Shown: positions 27,838 to 39,285 of the stretch, in pieces
Layout of the letters: each line of letters opens with the position of its first letter
Numbering within the stretch: position 1 is the first letter of the stretch
Position numbers and translations under genes: made by a program
NCBI GenBank assembly: GCA_036429605.1
Contig: CM071589.1
Span: 5,766,001-5,830,000, forward strand
Direction: 5' to 3'
Source: Cladobotryum mycophilum
Taxonomy: Eukaryota; Ascomycota; Sordariomycetes; Hypocreales; Hypocreaceae
DNA length: 64,000 bases
The notes under the pieces: generated by a model
What the model saw: the letters and a program-made list of their open reading frames with translations, nothing else
Told to the model about the DNA's origin: nothing
The model's database searches: none

Positions 27838-29347
27838 ATGGTGAACATTACAGAGAAGATCAAGGAGTCAGTGGCCCCTAAAACTATTGATGAGGGCTTG
27901 TGACTGATGCAGCTTTAGGATCGAGGAGGAGATGAGAAAGACACAAAGTAAGCTTTATGAGTTTCCTTTACATCATGTGTGATATTTAGAGTCTCTTGTC
28001 TGGGGAAATATGCGGCATCCTTGTGAGATAATGTGACTCTAGTCTCTCAAGGATGGCGGCCTAGACCCTTTTATACATGCGCATTGATCGATATGCTCTC
28101 GCTCATAACGAAATAGTTCTAACTGCTAGACAGAAAATAAGGCCACTGGTATGTCATCGAATGCATCCCTCCATGGGGTCGATATTAACGTCCTTCAGAA
28201 TACCATTTGGGTCTCTTAAAAGGGTAAGAGTCCGTCTTCGCTTTACATCCCTCCTCTGACAACCTCTAACCTGACTAGAAAGCTCGCTCGACTCCGAGCA
28301 CAGCTCTTGGAACCAGGCCCCGGAGCCGGAGGAGGTGGCGGCGCAGGCTTCGACGTCAGTAAAAGCGGCGACGCACGAATCTCCCTAGTCGGCTTCCCGT
28401 CAGTCGGAAAGTCGACGTTTTTATCCAAAGTGACCAAGACAAAATCCGAAGTCGCCTCGTACGCCTTCACAACCCTGACGGCCATTCCCGGTGTGCTCGA
28501 GTATGGCGGCGCCGAAATTCAGCTTCTCGATCTTCCCGGTATCATCGAGGGCGCTTCCGAGGGCAAGGGAAGAGGAAGGCAGGTTATCTCAGCAGCCAAG
28601 ACCAGTGATTTGATCCTCATGGTCTTGGACGCCACCAAGAGAGCCGAGCAGAGAGCTTTGCTAGAGGCCGAACTAGAATCCGTCGGTATACGACTCAACC
28701 GTGAGCCTCCGTAAGTAGTGCTCCATGAGACCCCCTGTGGCTGTATCCTCACCCTCCTTAGGAATATCTACCTCAAAGCCAAGAAAGCTGGTGGCATGAA
28801 AATCACCTTCCAGTCCCCTCCCAAGAACCTCGACGAAAAGATGATTTACAACATCCTCCGCGACTACAAGATCCTCAACTGCGAGGTCCTCATCCGGGAC
28901 GACAACTGCACCGTCGACGACCTCATCGACGTCATCATGAAGGACCATCGCAAGTACATCAAGTGCCTCTACGTCTACAACAAGATCGACAGCGTGTCGC
29001 TCGACTTCCTCGACAAGCTGGCAAGGGAGGACCACACCGTCGTCATGAGCTGCGAGCTGGATCTAGGCATTCAGGATGTGGTGGATAGGTGCTGGAAGGA
29101 GCTTAGGCTCATTCGCATTTACACCAAGAGAAAGGGCATTGATCCGGATTTCGACGAGGCCCTGATCGTGAGGAGCAACAGCACCATCGAGGACGTTTGC
29201 GACCGGATTCACAGAAGCATGAAGGAAACTTTCAAGTACGCGCTCGTCTGGGGCGCCAGCGCAAGACACATACCGCAAAGAGTAGGTCTGAGCCACCCCG
29301 TCTCGGACGAAGACGTCGTCTACATCGTCAGTGGCTGGCGAGCATAA
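27838..29347 (+). CDS. RBG1: Developmentally regulated GTP-binding protein (DRG1/Rbg1)
   Basis: A 371-residue ribosome-associated TRAFAC GTPase that relieves stalled translation together with Tma46. Six exons are seen: 27838-27866 (29 nt), 27919-27947 (29 nt), 28134-28148 (15 nt), 28199-28223 (25 nt), 28279-28710 and 28762-29347. Splicing them rebuilds the conserved helix [20 protein letters not shown] and then the HLGLLKGKLARLR segment. G1 is [10 protein letters not shown]3 is DLPGIIEGA, and G4 is NKID. The C-terminal TGS domain ends [10 protein letters not shown]. The first 100 nt of coding sequence are thus split into four microexons, which gene finders commonly miss. The GTCAGT donor of intron 1 is fixed by reading frame. 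Confidence 0.95.
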
Positions 29348-29799
29348 ATAGCAGACAAGAACGAGCTAAAAAAACCAATCAAAACTGTTTCAAGAACGAA
29401 TGGATTCCATCTCAATTGATCCCCATGGTTTGCATAACAAGAATCGGTTATTCTCTTTTTACTCTCGTTCATGATAAATGTCGTATCAGCCCTGTAAAGC
29501 ATCCTAGTACACACAGAATAGCGTGATTCCCGGAACGCCAAATGAAAGAATTATCCCAATGTCCCCTTGGTCCCAGCGCATGTGTTTCCCTCCGTTGCAA
29601 TAACAAACATAAAAGAAGGAAAAATGGTTTTCTCATCCAACCAGCGACATTACAAGCCAAAGGAACCAAGATGCCGGTGCCTGGAAACGGAAAAAAGAAA
29701 AGATAGCTTAGACAGAGAGTGCAAAGCATAATGTAGAAATACAGGTGCACAAAAGAAAAAGAAGTCTATAGAGGTGGGTATGAAGGAGGGAGGTTTTCT
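29348..29799. other. Intergenic, convergent 3' flanks
   Basis: Convergent 3' ends of RBG1 and the Spo12-like gene. No further gene was seen. Confidence 0.5.
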
Positions 29800-30230
29800 T
29801 CAAGGTCGAACGGAGCGAGCGCCAAGAGGGTTCTCGCTGTTGAGCTTCTTAGCGCTCGCTTGGGCGAAGAGCGACTTGGGCTTGCCTCTGCATGATGTTG
29901 TTAGTTATCATGATCATAAGGCTTTGTGTACCGAGGGCAAAGGGGAGGACTGACTTGGCGACGTGCTTGTTGCGCAGAGCGCTGATCTTGGCTGAGGCAG
30001 GGCTCATGATGTTATCGGACGGAGAAACGTATTGTTTGGACCTGTTAATCCCCAAATTTATTAGCATTGCGATCGATGATGATGATAAGCCACTCCAGAT
30101 GGACGTACGGTTCCTCTGCCATCTTGGACTGAAAGACTTGACGATGGTATTCCATGCTCTTGACGTCCTTGACGGGTGCTTGCTCTGCGAGAGGAGCGTT
30201 GACGTCCTTGTTGCCGAGAACCTTGGACAT
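29800..30230 (-). CDS. SPO12: Small Spo12-family protein
   Basis: A 98-residue protein, probably a Spo12-family regulator. Spo12 promotes mitotic exit and Cdc14 early anaphase release in yeast. Exons are 30230-30109, 30041-29955 and 29887-29800, with GCTAATAA in intron 1 and GTCAGT donor in intron 2. The diagnostic block spans the second junction: SPSDNIMSPASAKISALRNK followed by HVAK and then GKPKSLFAQASAKKL. An SP-type phosphosite and the KPKSLFA core match the Spo12 domain. The N-terminus is short and charged. Assignment rests on recalled domain pattern, so a distant family member is possible. Confidence 0.7.
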
Positions 30231-31475
30231 TTTGACGGATTCAAGGTGAGGTAGGATGTTTGAGGATATAGAAGGAGTGGAGGCAAGAATGGTGAAGGAG
30301 AGGAATTCTGCGCGCTGCAAGGAATTTTCGAAGCTGTTGACAAAGTGATGGCAACAAATGTTTTCTTGTTGTTGACTTGTAGTCGTAGTGACTGAATGGA
30401 TGAATGGATTGGATGGATAGAGTAGAAAGTAGTTTGCAGGAGTGAGACAAGGGCAGAGAATGGAAGGGGATTGCGCAACGGGGCGGCTATTTGTGTTGTT
30501 TGCAATGTTTGTTGTTGTTTGTTGTTTGCACGTTCCTGTCCTTTTTATCTCTCTCTCTCTCTGTTTCTCTCCTCTCAATGAATGACGTCCGTTCACTTTT
30601 TGTTATCGTTTAAAAAAAAAGCCCGTTATTCTTAAGAAGGAAAAGTCACCGACCCAAGCGTTAAAGTTGATTAAAGTGTTGGTACCAAGTTCTGCCGCAT
30701 AAGGAGAGTCGGGGAAAGCAAGATGAGAAAGAGGAAGAAAAAAAGTAAACTAATGTATGACCGTTGACGGGGCAACAGGGTCTAGGGTGGGTTAGTAGTT
30801 TAGACCCCTTGCAGAAGTTCTGCAGTGGTATGCGCTGTGGGGGCTTTTTTTGGGAGGGGGACCTGGGAGGTGTTTTGGTGGGTTGCAGTGAGCTAGATGA
30901 CCCTGTTGCCCCTGTAGGACGTTGCAACAGGAGGGAAAAGCCTAGGTCCACTGGGATTAGGACCTCGACAACACCCACTCGGTTTAGAAAGGTTTCCAAG
31001 GCTGGGATCTATGGATATCCATGACACAAGGAAAACTGATAGCGTGCCAGGTAGACGGAGCATTGACCAGGCAATGGGATGCAATGGGAATAATGATACG
31101 GTAATGGATTAATTAAGCAACCACAGAGAGGCCATGTCAGGTTGATTGATTGAGTCACCGTTTGTTTATGGCGTCCATCACTGCAACAAAGAAAAGCAAA
31201 CATGGTACAATATCGAACGTGATTCTCATCCCATCTAATCATTCTCATCCAATTGATTTTATCATACTAATAAGTAGTCTTTCCTTTTTATTGTAAAAGC
31301 CATCTCCAAAGGGCCGTAACATCAAATCAAATACTATTCCATGTAATCATCCAAATACCTCAGGGGATTCTCCTTGTACATAAATACTAAAAAAAAAAAA
31401 AAAAAACAAGTAAAAAGGCATGCATTTTTTAGTTGCCTCTGGTGGAAACACAAACAACTTCGCTAGAGTATCATC
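30231..31475. other. Intergenic, promoter of the Spo12-like gene
   Basis: The first 350 bp upstream of the Spo12-like start contain TTG/TTTG repeats (30494-30528) and a CT dinucleotide run (30549-30562), so a long 5' leader is likely. An 18-A run lies at 31389-31406 in the 3' flank of the acyl-CoA dehydrogenase. No gene was seen. Confidence 0.5.
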
Positions 31476-33034
31476 TTACAACTTGGCGTGCTTGATGCTG
31501 GCACCGGGCTGGGCAATCGAGACGCTGTACTTGGCGGCGAGCTCGGCAGTCTTGGCCTTCTGCCACTTGATCTTGTCAGTAGTGACCTTGCCGCGCTTGT
31601 TCTCGTTGCGGCCCATCTGCTGCAGGTGGACCTCGTCGGGACCGTCGGCGAGACGGAGAGTTCGGATGCCAGCCCACATGTTGGCCAGAGGAGTGTCCTG
31701 GGAGACACCGGCACCACCAAAGGCCTGGACGGCACGGTCGATGACGGTCAGGGCAGTCTGGGGGATCAGGACCTTGGCCTCTGCAATCTCCTTGAGGGCC
31801 TTCTTGGCGCCGAGCTGGTCGATCTTGATGGCGGCGTTGAGGACAATCAGACGAGCGGCATCAATCTCAATACGGGACTTGGCAATCCACTCGAGGATAA
31901 CACCGTGCTCGCGGAGGAGCTTGCCAAAGGGCTTCTTGGTCTCGTCGTTGACACGCATCAACATCCAGTCGAGAGCAACCTCGGCCTATAACAGCATTTG
32001 TTAGCAGGGAATCCCTTACAATTGAGTAGATGGTATCAACTTACAGCACCAATGCTTCGCATGGCGTGGTGAATACGGCCGGGGCCAAGACGACCCTGGA
32101 TAATCTCGAAACCACGGCCCTCACCGAGAACCAGGTTCTTGGCGTGGACGCGGACATTGTCGAAGGTGATGTGGCCGTGGCCGTGGGGGGCATCATCGTA
32201 GCCGTAGACCTTGAGCATTCGCTTGATGGTGATGCCGGGGGTGCTGGCGGGGACCAGGATAACGGACTGCTGCTTGTAGGTATCGGGGTTGGCAGCGTCG
32301 CTCTTGCCCATGACGACGTAGATCTCGCATCGGGGGTCACCAGCGCCGCTGGACCACCACTTGGAGCCGTTGAGAATGTAGTAGTCGCCCTCGCGTCGCA
32401 TGCTGAGCTGGATGTTGGTGGCGTCGGAGGAGGCGACCTCGGGCTCGGTCATCAGGAAGGCAGAGCGAATCTTTCCCTCCATGAGGGGCTTCAACCACTC
32501 CTCCTTCTGGGCGGCGTTGCCGTACTTGGCGATGACCTCCATGTTACCGGTGTCGGGGGCGGCGCAGTTGCAGGCCTCGGAGGCGGATCGCGAACGGCCG
32601 AGCCACTCGGCCATCAGGGCGTACTCGAGGTTGGTCCAGCCGGGGGACTCGGCGTAGAAGCCCTTGGGCAGGAACATGTTCCAGAGGCCGAGCTTCTTGG
32701 CCTTTTCCTTGAGCTCATCGATGATGGCAGGGTGTGTCTCCCATCGTACATCGCCCTCACCGATCTGGGCTTCGAGGATAGGGTCGGCACTGTCGGGGGA
32801 AGCGACGGGTTAGCTCGAGTAAACGCGCGCGCTGAAGAAAACTTCAATTCGATGGCACTCACGGAATACACTCCTCCTCGACGAACTTGGCCACGAGATC
32901 AAGCTTCTGCTTGGCAGCCTCGCTGATGTGCGCCGCGACCTATTCGCAAAGAAAACGTTAGCTGACCAATCATTGCTCCAATTGAAAATTTCTTTTTTTT
33001 TCTTCCTTACCAAAGCTGGGATTCTGTCGGACAT
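31476..33034 (-). CDS. Acyl-CoA dehydrogenase (ACAD11-like), putatively peroxisomal
   Basis: A 451-residue FAD-dependent acyl-CoA dehydrogenase for fatty-acyl-CoA oxidation. Exons are 33034-33011 (24 nt), 32939-32863, 32789-32045 and 31985-31476. The N-terminal helical domain is followed by the flavin/substrate segment [16 protein letters not shown] and [15 protein letters not shown]. The C-terminal helical domain carries [18 protein letters not shown] and [14 protein letters not shown]. The protein ends in Ala-Lys-Leu, a PTS1-type peroxisomal signal. This fits the known peroxisomal acyl-CoA dehydrogenases of filamentous fungi. It is closest by memory to the ACAD10/11 dehydrogenase domain, and the chain-length preference is not visible. 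Confidence 0.9.
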
Positions 33035-34507
33035 ATTGAAATTATGTATTGTTATGTATAATTGGGGATAAGAAAAAAGAATCTGGGGTAAAAAGAGGGA
33101 GGGGGTAAAAAGAGGGAGGAGGAGGATGTAGGGTTTTAAAGGTATGATGGATCTGATTGAGGCAAAGTTCAAGTCGCGATGAGCCGACTTTTATTGCAGT
33201 GATGGGACGCTACCGAGGTCGAATCCCAAACGCCGTCGGGAACTTTGGAGTGGAGATTCTGGGGTAAAGAGCCGGCAAGCCGAGGCGAAACCTGGAGTTT
33301 ACCGAAATGGCTATACCGAGCTCACCGAGAGCTGTGCGGAGTACACACTACTAAATACTAGGTAGCCCACCTTCAATCGGCCATCAATCTACCAGTAAGA
33401 AAGAAATTGTCAGCGGACCATGGTTTATGCAAATCGTAGTTCACCCTATCAATTAATGAAAAAGCATAGGTCGACCATAGAGCTGTTAGTCGATTAGAAA
33501 AATGTTGAAGACCAATATAGGTAGTCATTTGCTCTATTATGTACTGTAATACACATACCGTTGACGCTTCCCTTGCCTTTGCTTAGGAGTCAAGCTAATC
33601 AGTGGGGGAGTATCAGTTCCAACCCATTAATAATTCTAATAGCATCTTCAACCATATCTCGGTTAACAATAGTGGAATCTTTCCCAGCACCAGCAGTCTA
33701 TCTTTGTTAGGCTACGTATACTCGTCTTGCGGCAAAAGAACGGGGGCTTCATTGCTGATAGTGGCCTCTCTGTAAGATGGCTTCCTATAATTATAGAACA
33801 AATCACAAAAGAGTTGTTTACTTGTTTTCACATCTTTAAAGTAATAGGGCTCATATTTATATACTGTAATATGAGACAACCACGTGGATAGGCGCGGCAC
33901 GCAACACAGATCCTTGGTTGCAAGGAAATCGGATTGTCGATTATAGTATGCCAAAGGACAATGACTTAGCAACAACTAGCAGTATCAACTCTCCAAGCAA
34001 ATTGCTCAACAGGGGTTCCTCATTTATCCCATGTATTCAATACCTTCGACTATGAGCCATTCATTATTGTAACTCGGCAACTACAGCTCCCATTACAGAA
34101 CCATCGCAGAACCACCGCCCCAACTTTATAACCTCCTCGGCACAATACCCACATCATATTGCTTTCAGCCCATGCAAGCAACATCTATAGCCTCCTCTTC
34201 CTTCCCCGCCCCCGCAACACGTGTATCTGCGTAAAGTCCGCCGGACATTGTTCCCATCTCGTCTCACTCGATCGACCGGCAGCACAGTTCATCGTCCAAT
34301 ACTAGATCAACATTTCCACTCAAACAAGAATAATAAACACATTTAACCTCGACACTAGGAAATCTCAACCGCATAAACACCGGCAAAGTCTCGCCTCACA
34401 ATATTCTAGGTCCGGACAGGTCATGAATTCAGTCCAGCGACGGGTATACTTTCTCATATTGGCTTCTTTGCTCATGCTGGTCCAGGCTCATTATCAACTC
34501 GGCCCCC
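33035..34507. other. Intergenic, AT-rich with possible element relic
   Basis: 1.5 kb between the acyl-CoA dehydrogenase start and the YPT7 stop. The stretch 33350-34000 is visibly AT-richer than its surroundings and may carry a decayed mobile-element fragment. The stretch 34200-34420 is pyrimidine/CA-rich and resembles a 5' leader. Confidence 0.45.
33640..33975 (-). mobile_element. Possible decayed helicase-type transposon fragment
   Basis: On the minus strand an 87-codon open stretch (33975-33712) contains PYYFKDVKTSK...NYRKPSYREATISNEAP. This resembles linker regions I associate with fungal Helitron/PIF1-like helicase proteins. Just beyond it, in another frame, is TAGAGKDSTIV, which looks like a broken Walker A loop. 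Frame breaks and AT richness suggest an old, mutated copy. Resemblance is from memory only. Confidence 0.25.
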
Positions 34508-35474
34508 TTAGCAGGCACATCCCTCACGGTCGTTGTCAATGTGAATGTTGATGGGGTCATCAAAGTCTCCACTGAATTCCTCTGATTCTTCCTGAGCCAG
34601 GGCGTTTCGTGCAATGACTATACCCAAAATTAGCTTTGCATCTTGTTGTTTAAATCTTTACATACCCTCAAATGCTTGGTCAATGTTAATAGCTTCTTTG
34701 GCACTGGTCTCAAAGTATGGTATGTCGCCCTTGGATTGGCAGAATGTCATGGCTCGCTTGGTAGAGATCTGTTTACGTCAGCGCCGGTCTTGGCAAGATT
34801 TCCATCGGGTGACATACCACTCGCTTGCTCTCCTCAACATCAATCTTGTTTCCCAAAACAACCTAAAAATAGTGTTAGCTATAGTTGGGGAAAGACAGAT
34901 GAAAGATTAGCCTTACGAAAGGGAAGTTGGGGGGATCTCGGGGAGACGCCTGAATCAAGAACTCGTCTCTCCAGCTATCTAGCGCCTCGAAGCTCTTGGA
35001 ATTGTTGACGTCGTATACCAAAACGCAGCAGTCGGCTCCGCGGTAGAATGCAACACCCAGCGATTGAAATCGTTCCTGTCCGGCAGTATCCCAAAGCTAT
35101 CCACCTATCAGCAAATGTGCGACCAAGTAATCCTTTGTTTCGACTCTTCTGACCTGCATAGTGACTTGTCGATCGTCAACCAAGACCTCTCGTGTTAGGA
35201 AATCGGCGCCGATGGTGGCTTTGTAACTCGCGCTAAACTTCTTGTTGACCTGTTGTGATGCATCGCCGTTAATATGTCGTCTTCTTTTGTTGGGATGTGA
35301 GACCGTTGGGGCGAGAGATTATTCGTACATATTGGTTCATCAAACTCGTCTTTCCTACACCGCTGTCTCCGAGGATGATGACCTATGAAGAGTATGAATG
35401 TTAGCCCGTACTATATAATCAATCTCGGTGGCGACAAGCTATACCTTGAGGAGGACCTTCTTGCGTGAAGACAT
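34508..35474 (-). CDS. YPT7: Rab GTPase Ypt7 (Rab7)
   Basis: A 205-residue Rab7 orthologue controlling homotypic vacuole fusion and late endosome and autophagosome delivery with HOPS. Seven exons are seen: 35474-35445, 35382-35329, 35249-35154, 35096-34917, 34862-34818, 34768-34666 and 34617-34508. P-loop is GDSGVGKT, switch II is WDTAGQERF, guanine specificity is NKID, and the SAK motif is ETSAK. The effector region is [16 protein letters not shown], as in Rab7. It ends in Cys-Ala-Cys, the dual geranylgeranylation signal. Seven exons for about 200 codons is intron-dense but normal for fungal Rab genes. It is divergent from the MoxR-like gene. Confidence 0.96.
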
Positions 35475-36098
35475 GTCGGCGACGAATCGGCTCTCGAAGA
35501 GATCGGGTTCACGAGCTGGATGGAGCGCAAAGATAAGAGAATGACGAGCAGACCGAGCAGCGATTCGATGCAACAAGTGTCGGATTGAAGCGGAAAAAAA
35601 GTATGGAAAGAAGCTGATTGTATAACGAAAGAAAACAAGAGTCACAAACGTCACAAGACCCTTATATGTATAAGTGGCTCCCGGGCTGGCGTCAACAACA
35701 GAAGGTCGGTGGTGGTGGATTTGGTTGATGGTGGGCAGAGCGGCAAGGCGGCCAGCAATTTAGCACCGGCACCCCCAAATGACCCAGCCTGGCCCAGGCT
35801 CCAGGTATCGGTGTCGAAGGTGGGTGCTAAATCATTATGAAGCAGCTGAGCTCTAGCCCCCCTAGGACTAGTATCATGCATAAACTACGCTCCGCATGTG
35901 GGGCCGGATTTATACAGCTTCACGTGACCCCATCTGCGTTATCTCATGTCGTGTGCCTACCTAATGCATGCATCTATCATGGGGGAAGATTTGTCCCATA
36001 AGTTTTGTTACCTGTTTAGGCTTCCCTCAATTTCCATTGTTGGGATCGGCGTCGACTTTGATTGGACCTCATGGACTTGTTGAGGCCATTCGCGCTTC
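35475..36098. other. Shared divergent promoter region, YPT7/MoxR-like gene
   Basis: 624 bp between divergent starts. No gene was seen. Confidence 0.5.
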
Positions 36099-37266
36099 AT
36101 GATGGCGGATGAAAGTCTGCTGGAAAAGGTTCATGACCTGAGCGATCTGGAGCTGGCTGTGCTGCTGTGCCTGATCAATCGAGAACACGTCCTGATTAGC
36201 ACTCCGTCGCATGCGATTGACGACCTTGTGCAAGAACTCCAGCTGGTAGCGAGCAAGACATTCGGTCTCAAATGGGTCATTGTCAACTGCGACTCTACCA
36301 CGACTCTCGAAGACTTCGCCTCGGCTCTCCTGCTCAACCAACAGCCTCCCACGACCAGTCGCTCCGTCTCCCCATATCGTCCCCGCGCCGACTCCTACTT
36401 CACCATAAACTCTTACAACTCACATCGTCCCTCCTTGGGAGGTCTCGGTCCTCTCACGCCCATCCCCCTTCGCCCCAAATCGCCAACTTCATCATCGCAA
36501 AGAACCTCGATCGTGCCCCGCGCATCGTCCAAATACAAGCCCTCGAGCTCCTTCGAACCCACCGGATATTCACGCGCACCGCAGTTCAAGCTGCGCCGAA
36601 ACAATTCGTCTTTGTTCCTCTCGTGGGAGCAGCGAGCGGTGGTGAGGCTCATGTCACCGACCACTTGAACGACTTCTTCTCCATTGCGCACTGGCACAAC
36701 CCCGAGGATGGATATGTAAACTTGGAAGAGGTGGACGGTGGGGAGGACGATGAGACTTCGTCTACAGGGAGTGTGGTTAAGAGGGTGCCGTCAAACGAAT
36801 CGCCCCCTACACCAGCATTGATAACGGAAACAGTAAGCCTCTAGGCCCATTTCTTGGTCCCAAATACCGTTACCTAACCAACCGTGTTCAGGAAATCAGT
36901 CACCTTGCCAAACTCAGTCAGAAAGTTCATGTCGATGTCGATGTTCTCCGCTATCAAATGAATGTTATATCATTCCTCCGAATGCATCGAGCCGTCGCAT
37001 GCGGCATCACCCCTGCGGCGACCAAACATTTCCACCAACTTGTCCGCAGTCTCGCACCATTACACGAGCTTGATTATGTCACATCAGCGCTCATCGGATT
37101 GGCTGTGAAGAAAATTTATCTCCACCGGATTCGCATCACAGATCCCGGAAAGGAGAGGAGCATGCAGTGGGGAAGTAATCTCGAGGCAGTAGAAGCCTTG
37201 CTAGAAGGCGTTGGACCAGAAGCAGTCATAGAGGAAGTGTTACAGATGGTAACAGAGCCTTTTTAG
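36099..37266 (+). CDS. Fungal MoxR/Mg-chelatase-like AAA-type protein (apparent frameshift)
   Basis: About 370 residues (after frame repair), annotated in fungi as magnesium chelatase or MoxR-like. Its cellular role is unknown. Exon 1 runs 36099-36832 and exon 2 36892-37266, with a CTAACC branch and CAG acceptor. The N-terminus (ESLLEKVHDLSDLELAVLLC and LINREHVLISTPSHAIDDLV) and the downstream block NFIIAKNLDRAPRIVQIQAL, then ELLRTHRIFTRTAVQAAPK, resemble AAA+ core pieces. No intact Walker A is visible. The two halves are in different frames. One extra C near 36463-36476 would restore a continuous frame (...PLRP-Q-IANF...) and also gives the correct phase for exon 2. No canonical intron fits. 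Confidence 0.72.
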
Positions 37267-37523
37267 GCCGTACCCCTTAATGTATTAGTCTATTGTTTTA
37301 ATCCGCGCAAGCCGCTCAAGCTCACAGGTTTATTCATGTATACATGATGAATACTGATCCCAGACGCCTTCATCCGGAACAAGCAAAAGTGGTCATACAT
37401 CCGTCCGCCAGCCATTCCCAATGCCCGCCAACGCAGCCGTCATACAATACGTTTCCCATAACCGAATGCTAGCGGTACACAAAACACAGACCTTTTTCAA
37501 AAACGCCTTAACCGAAGTTCCCT

Positions 37524-39285
37524 CTAAGAAACCTCTTTAATTCCGCAATGCCAACCAGAGCCGGGAGCCAACAGGGGCAAGCTAGGGAGTTGTTAGTATA
37601 GGGAAGCTAAATTAGTTGATATGGGTGAATGAGTGACTTACCTGGCGCCAAGGCACCAGCCCAACTCGTTGCCCTTGATCTTCTTTGCAATCTTGACCTC
37701 TCGGTCAATAGGCATTTCATAACCGGTATGAAGCAGTGCGACCATGAAGTTCAAATCCAAGCAGTGGTCAGCTCGGCCCCTGAGCTCCTTCAGAGCCTCG
37801 GGGAAGCTCGAGAAGACATCCCAGCCTGCCTCGCCCATGCAGACCTTTTGCGTGAGGTCGTGCAATTCTCGAAGAGTGAATGAATCAGGCATGCCGAGAG
37901 GCTTGGTTCGGTCGTAAAAGTAAGAAAAGATGTAGACGTCCTCCTTGGCAAAGGTCTTGGCCAATGAAGGCTGGTGAACACCGTTGAAGGAGCAAGGGGT
38001 AAGAGCACAATCAGCGTCCTTCTTCAAGATCTTCTCTGCCAAGTTACGGCATTGGGCCGAGGAAGCCTGAGAGGGTCCAGTAAAGTTGAAGCTGCGGCCG
38101 TCCTTGAATGTAACTTCCTTATACATGCCGGGAGCAATGCAAGGATGCACGACCGGCTGGGTCATCCAGGTCTGGTCAAGACCCTTGGTCGCAGCAATTT
38201 CATTGACCAGAACTGTGTGCAAGGCTTCGCGCGCGGACATCAAGCCCAAGCCGAGGTGAGAGTGCTGGTACAGATCAAACTTGTGGCCGCCAAAGTCGAG
38301 TTCGTACTTGTGGTCACCAGGGGCCAACTTCTCGGGCATGCCTCCATTAGGTGCTGCCTTGAACGTAGGCTCAAAGACAATCTGGGTAGATCCACCGCCG
38401 AGATCGAAAACAGCAGCTGTCTCACCCTTGTCGGGACCGCCAATCTTGCCCAAAAGGTAGTTGGTAGTGATCCAGGCATAGACACCCTCGTCGGAACCGT
38501 CCATGATGGCAACGCCGTTCTTTTCGGCCGAAACAACAGGGAAGGGATAATCGTTCTCCAGATGTCGTCTAACCTCGTCGAGGATCGCCTGGGCGGATTC
38601 GGGACCAATCAGTCGCAAACCTGCCGTGGCCTTGACAGCGACGGGACTGCATCGCTTCAATTTATCGGGGACGTTCTCCATGGCAACCTGCATCAATGGG
38701 TCGAGACTCTTGGCGGCAGCGACAGGATCGTCTTTAAAGGCACTCAAGCCACCGACAGACTTCTCGGTCATCTTGAACTCTTCATGCTCGAGCTCGGGGA
38801 TAGGCCCGCAGTTGTTGAACTTGTAAACGTGAATTCGAGATCCAGTACTGCCAGCGTCGATCATGAGAACGTATTGGATAATCGGCTTGTCCTTGGAGTA
38901 TGACTTGGTGCATCGCTCGGTTCCGTATGAAGAATCGGCGGGGGACTGGCCGTTGTTGGTGGATTTGCTGCCAGAGGGGCTAGCATGAGGCACTGTTCAA
39001 GTCAGCCATTTTGATTCTCGACTATCTAGTGCTGGAGAGTATATATTCCCTACCTGAATCATGATGAATATCGACACCACTGGGGGACAGCCAGTAGAAC
39101 AAGCAGATGATGGTAAGAACCAAAGCACCCGTCTTGATCCACCGGGACTTTTGTGATTGAGACATGAAGGCTTCTTTCATGGTCGCAAAAACACCTTGAT
39201 TTGGGTTGTTATCGTATCGATCGCGCTTCTCGTAGGGATCAAAGGCCACGTTTTTCGTTGGCAACGACACAGAAGTTCTCCTCAT
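37524..39285 (-). CDS. GDA1: Golgi guanosine diphosphatase Gda1
   Basis: A 546-residue type II membrane NTPDase (CD39/GDA1 family). It hydrolyses GDP in the Golgi lumen to GMP, which then exchanges for GDP-mannose during glycosylation. Exons are 39285-39054, 38992-37642 and 37581-37524. The N-terminal cytosolic tail of about 47 residues is followed by one transmembrane anchor ([20 protein letters not shown]). Apyrase conserved regions are visible: ACR1 [17 protein letters not shown]2-like [11 protein letters not shown]3 [14 protein letters not shown], and ACR4 [15 protein letters not shown]. The last 58-nt exon completes the conserved GWCLGASLPLL end. Without it the protein would stop in the intron. 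Confidence 0.94.

Noticed and set aside
31389..31406. Run of 18 A, possible retroposon tail
   Set aside because: No target-site duplication or coding remnant adjoins it. It sits in the 3' flank of the acyl-CoA dehydrogenase.
33205..33230. GAGGTCGAATCCC, resembling a tRNA T-arm
   Set aside because: No matching D-arm, anticodon stem or acceptor stem could be placed around it.
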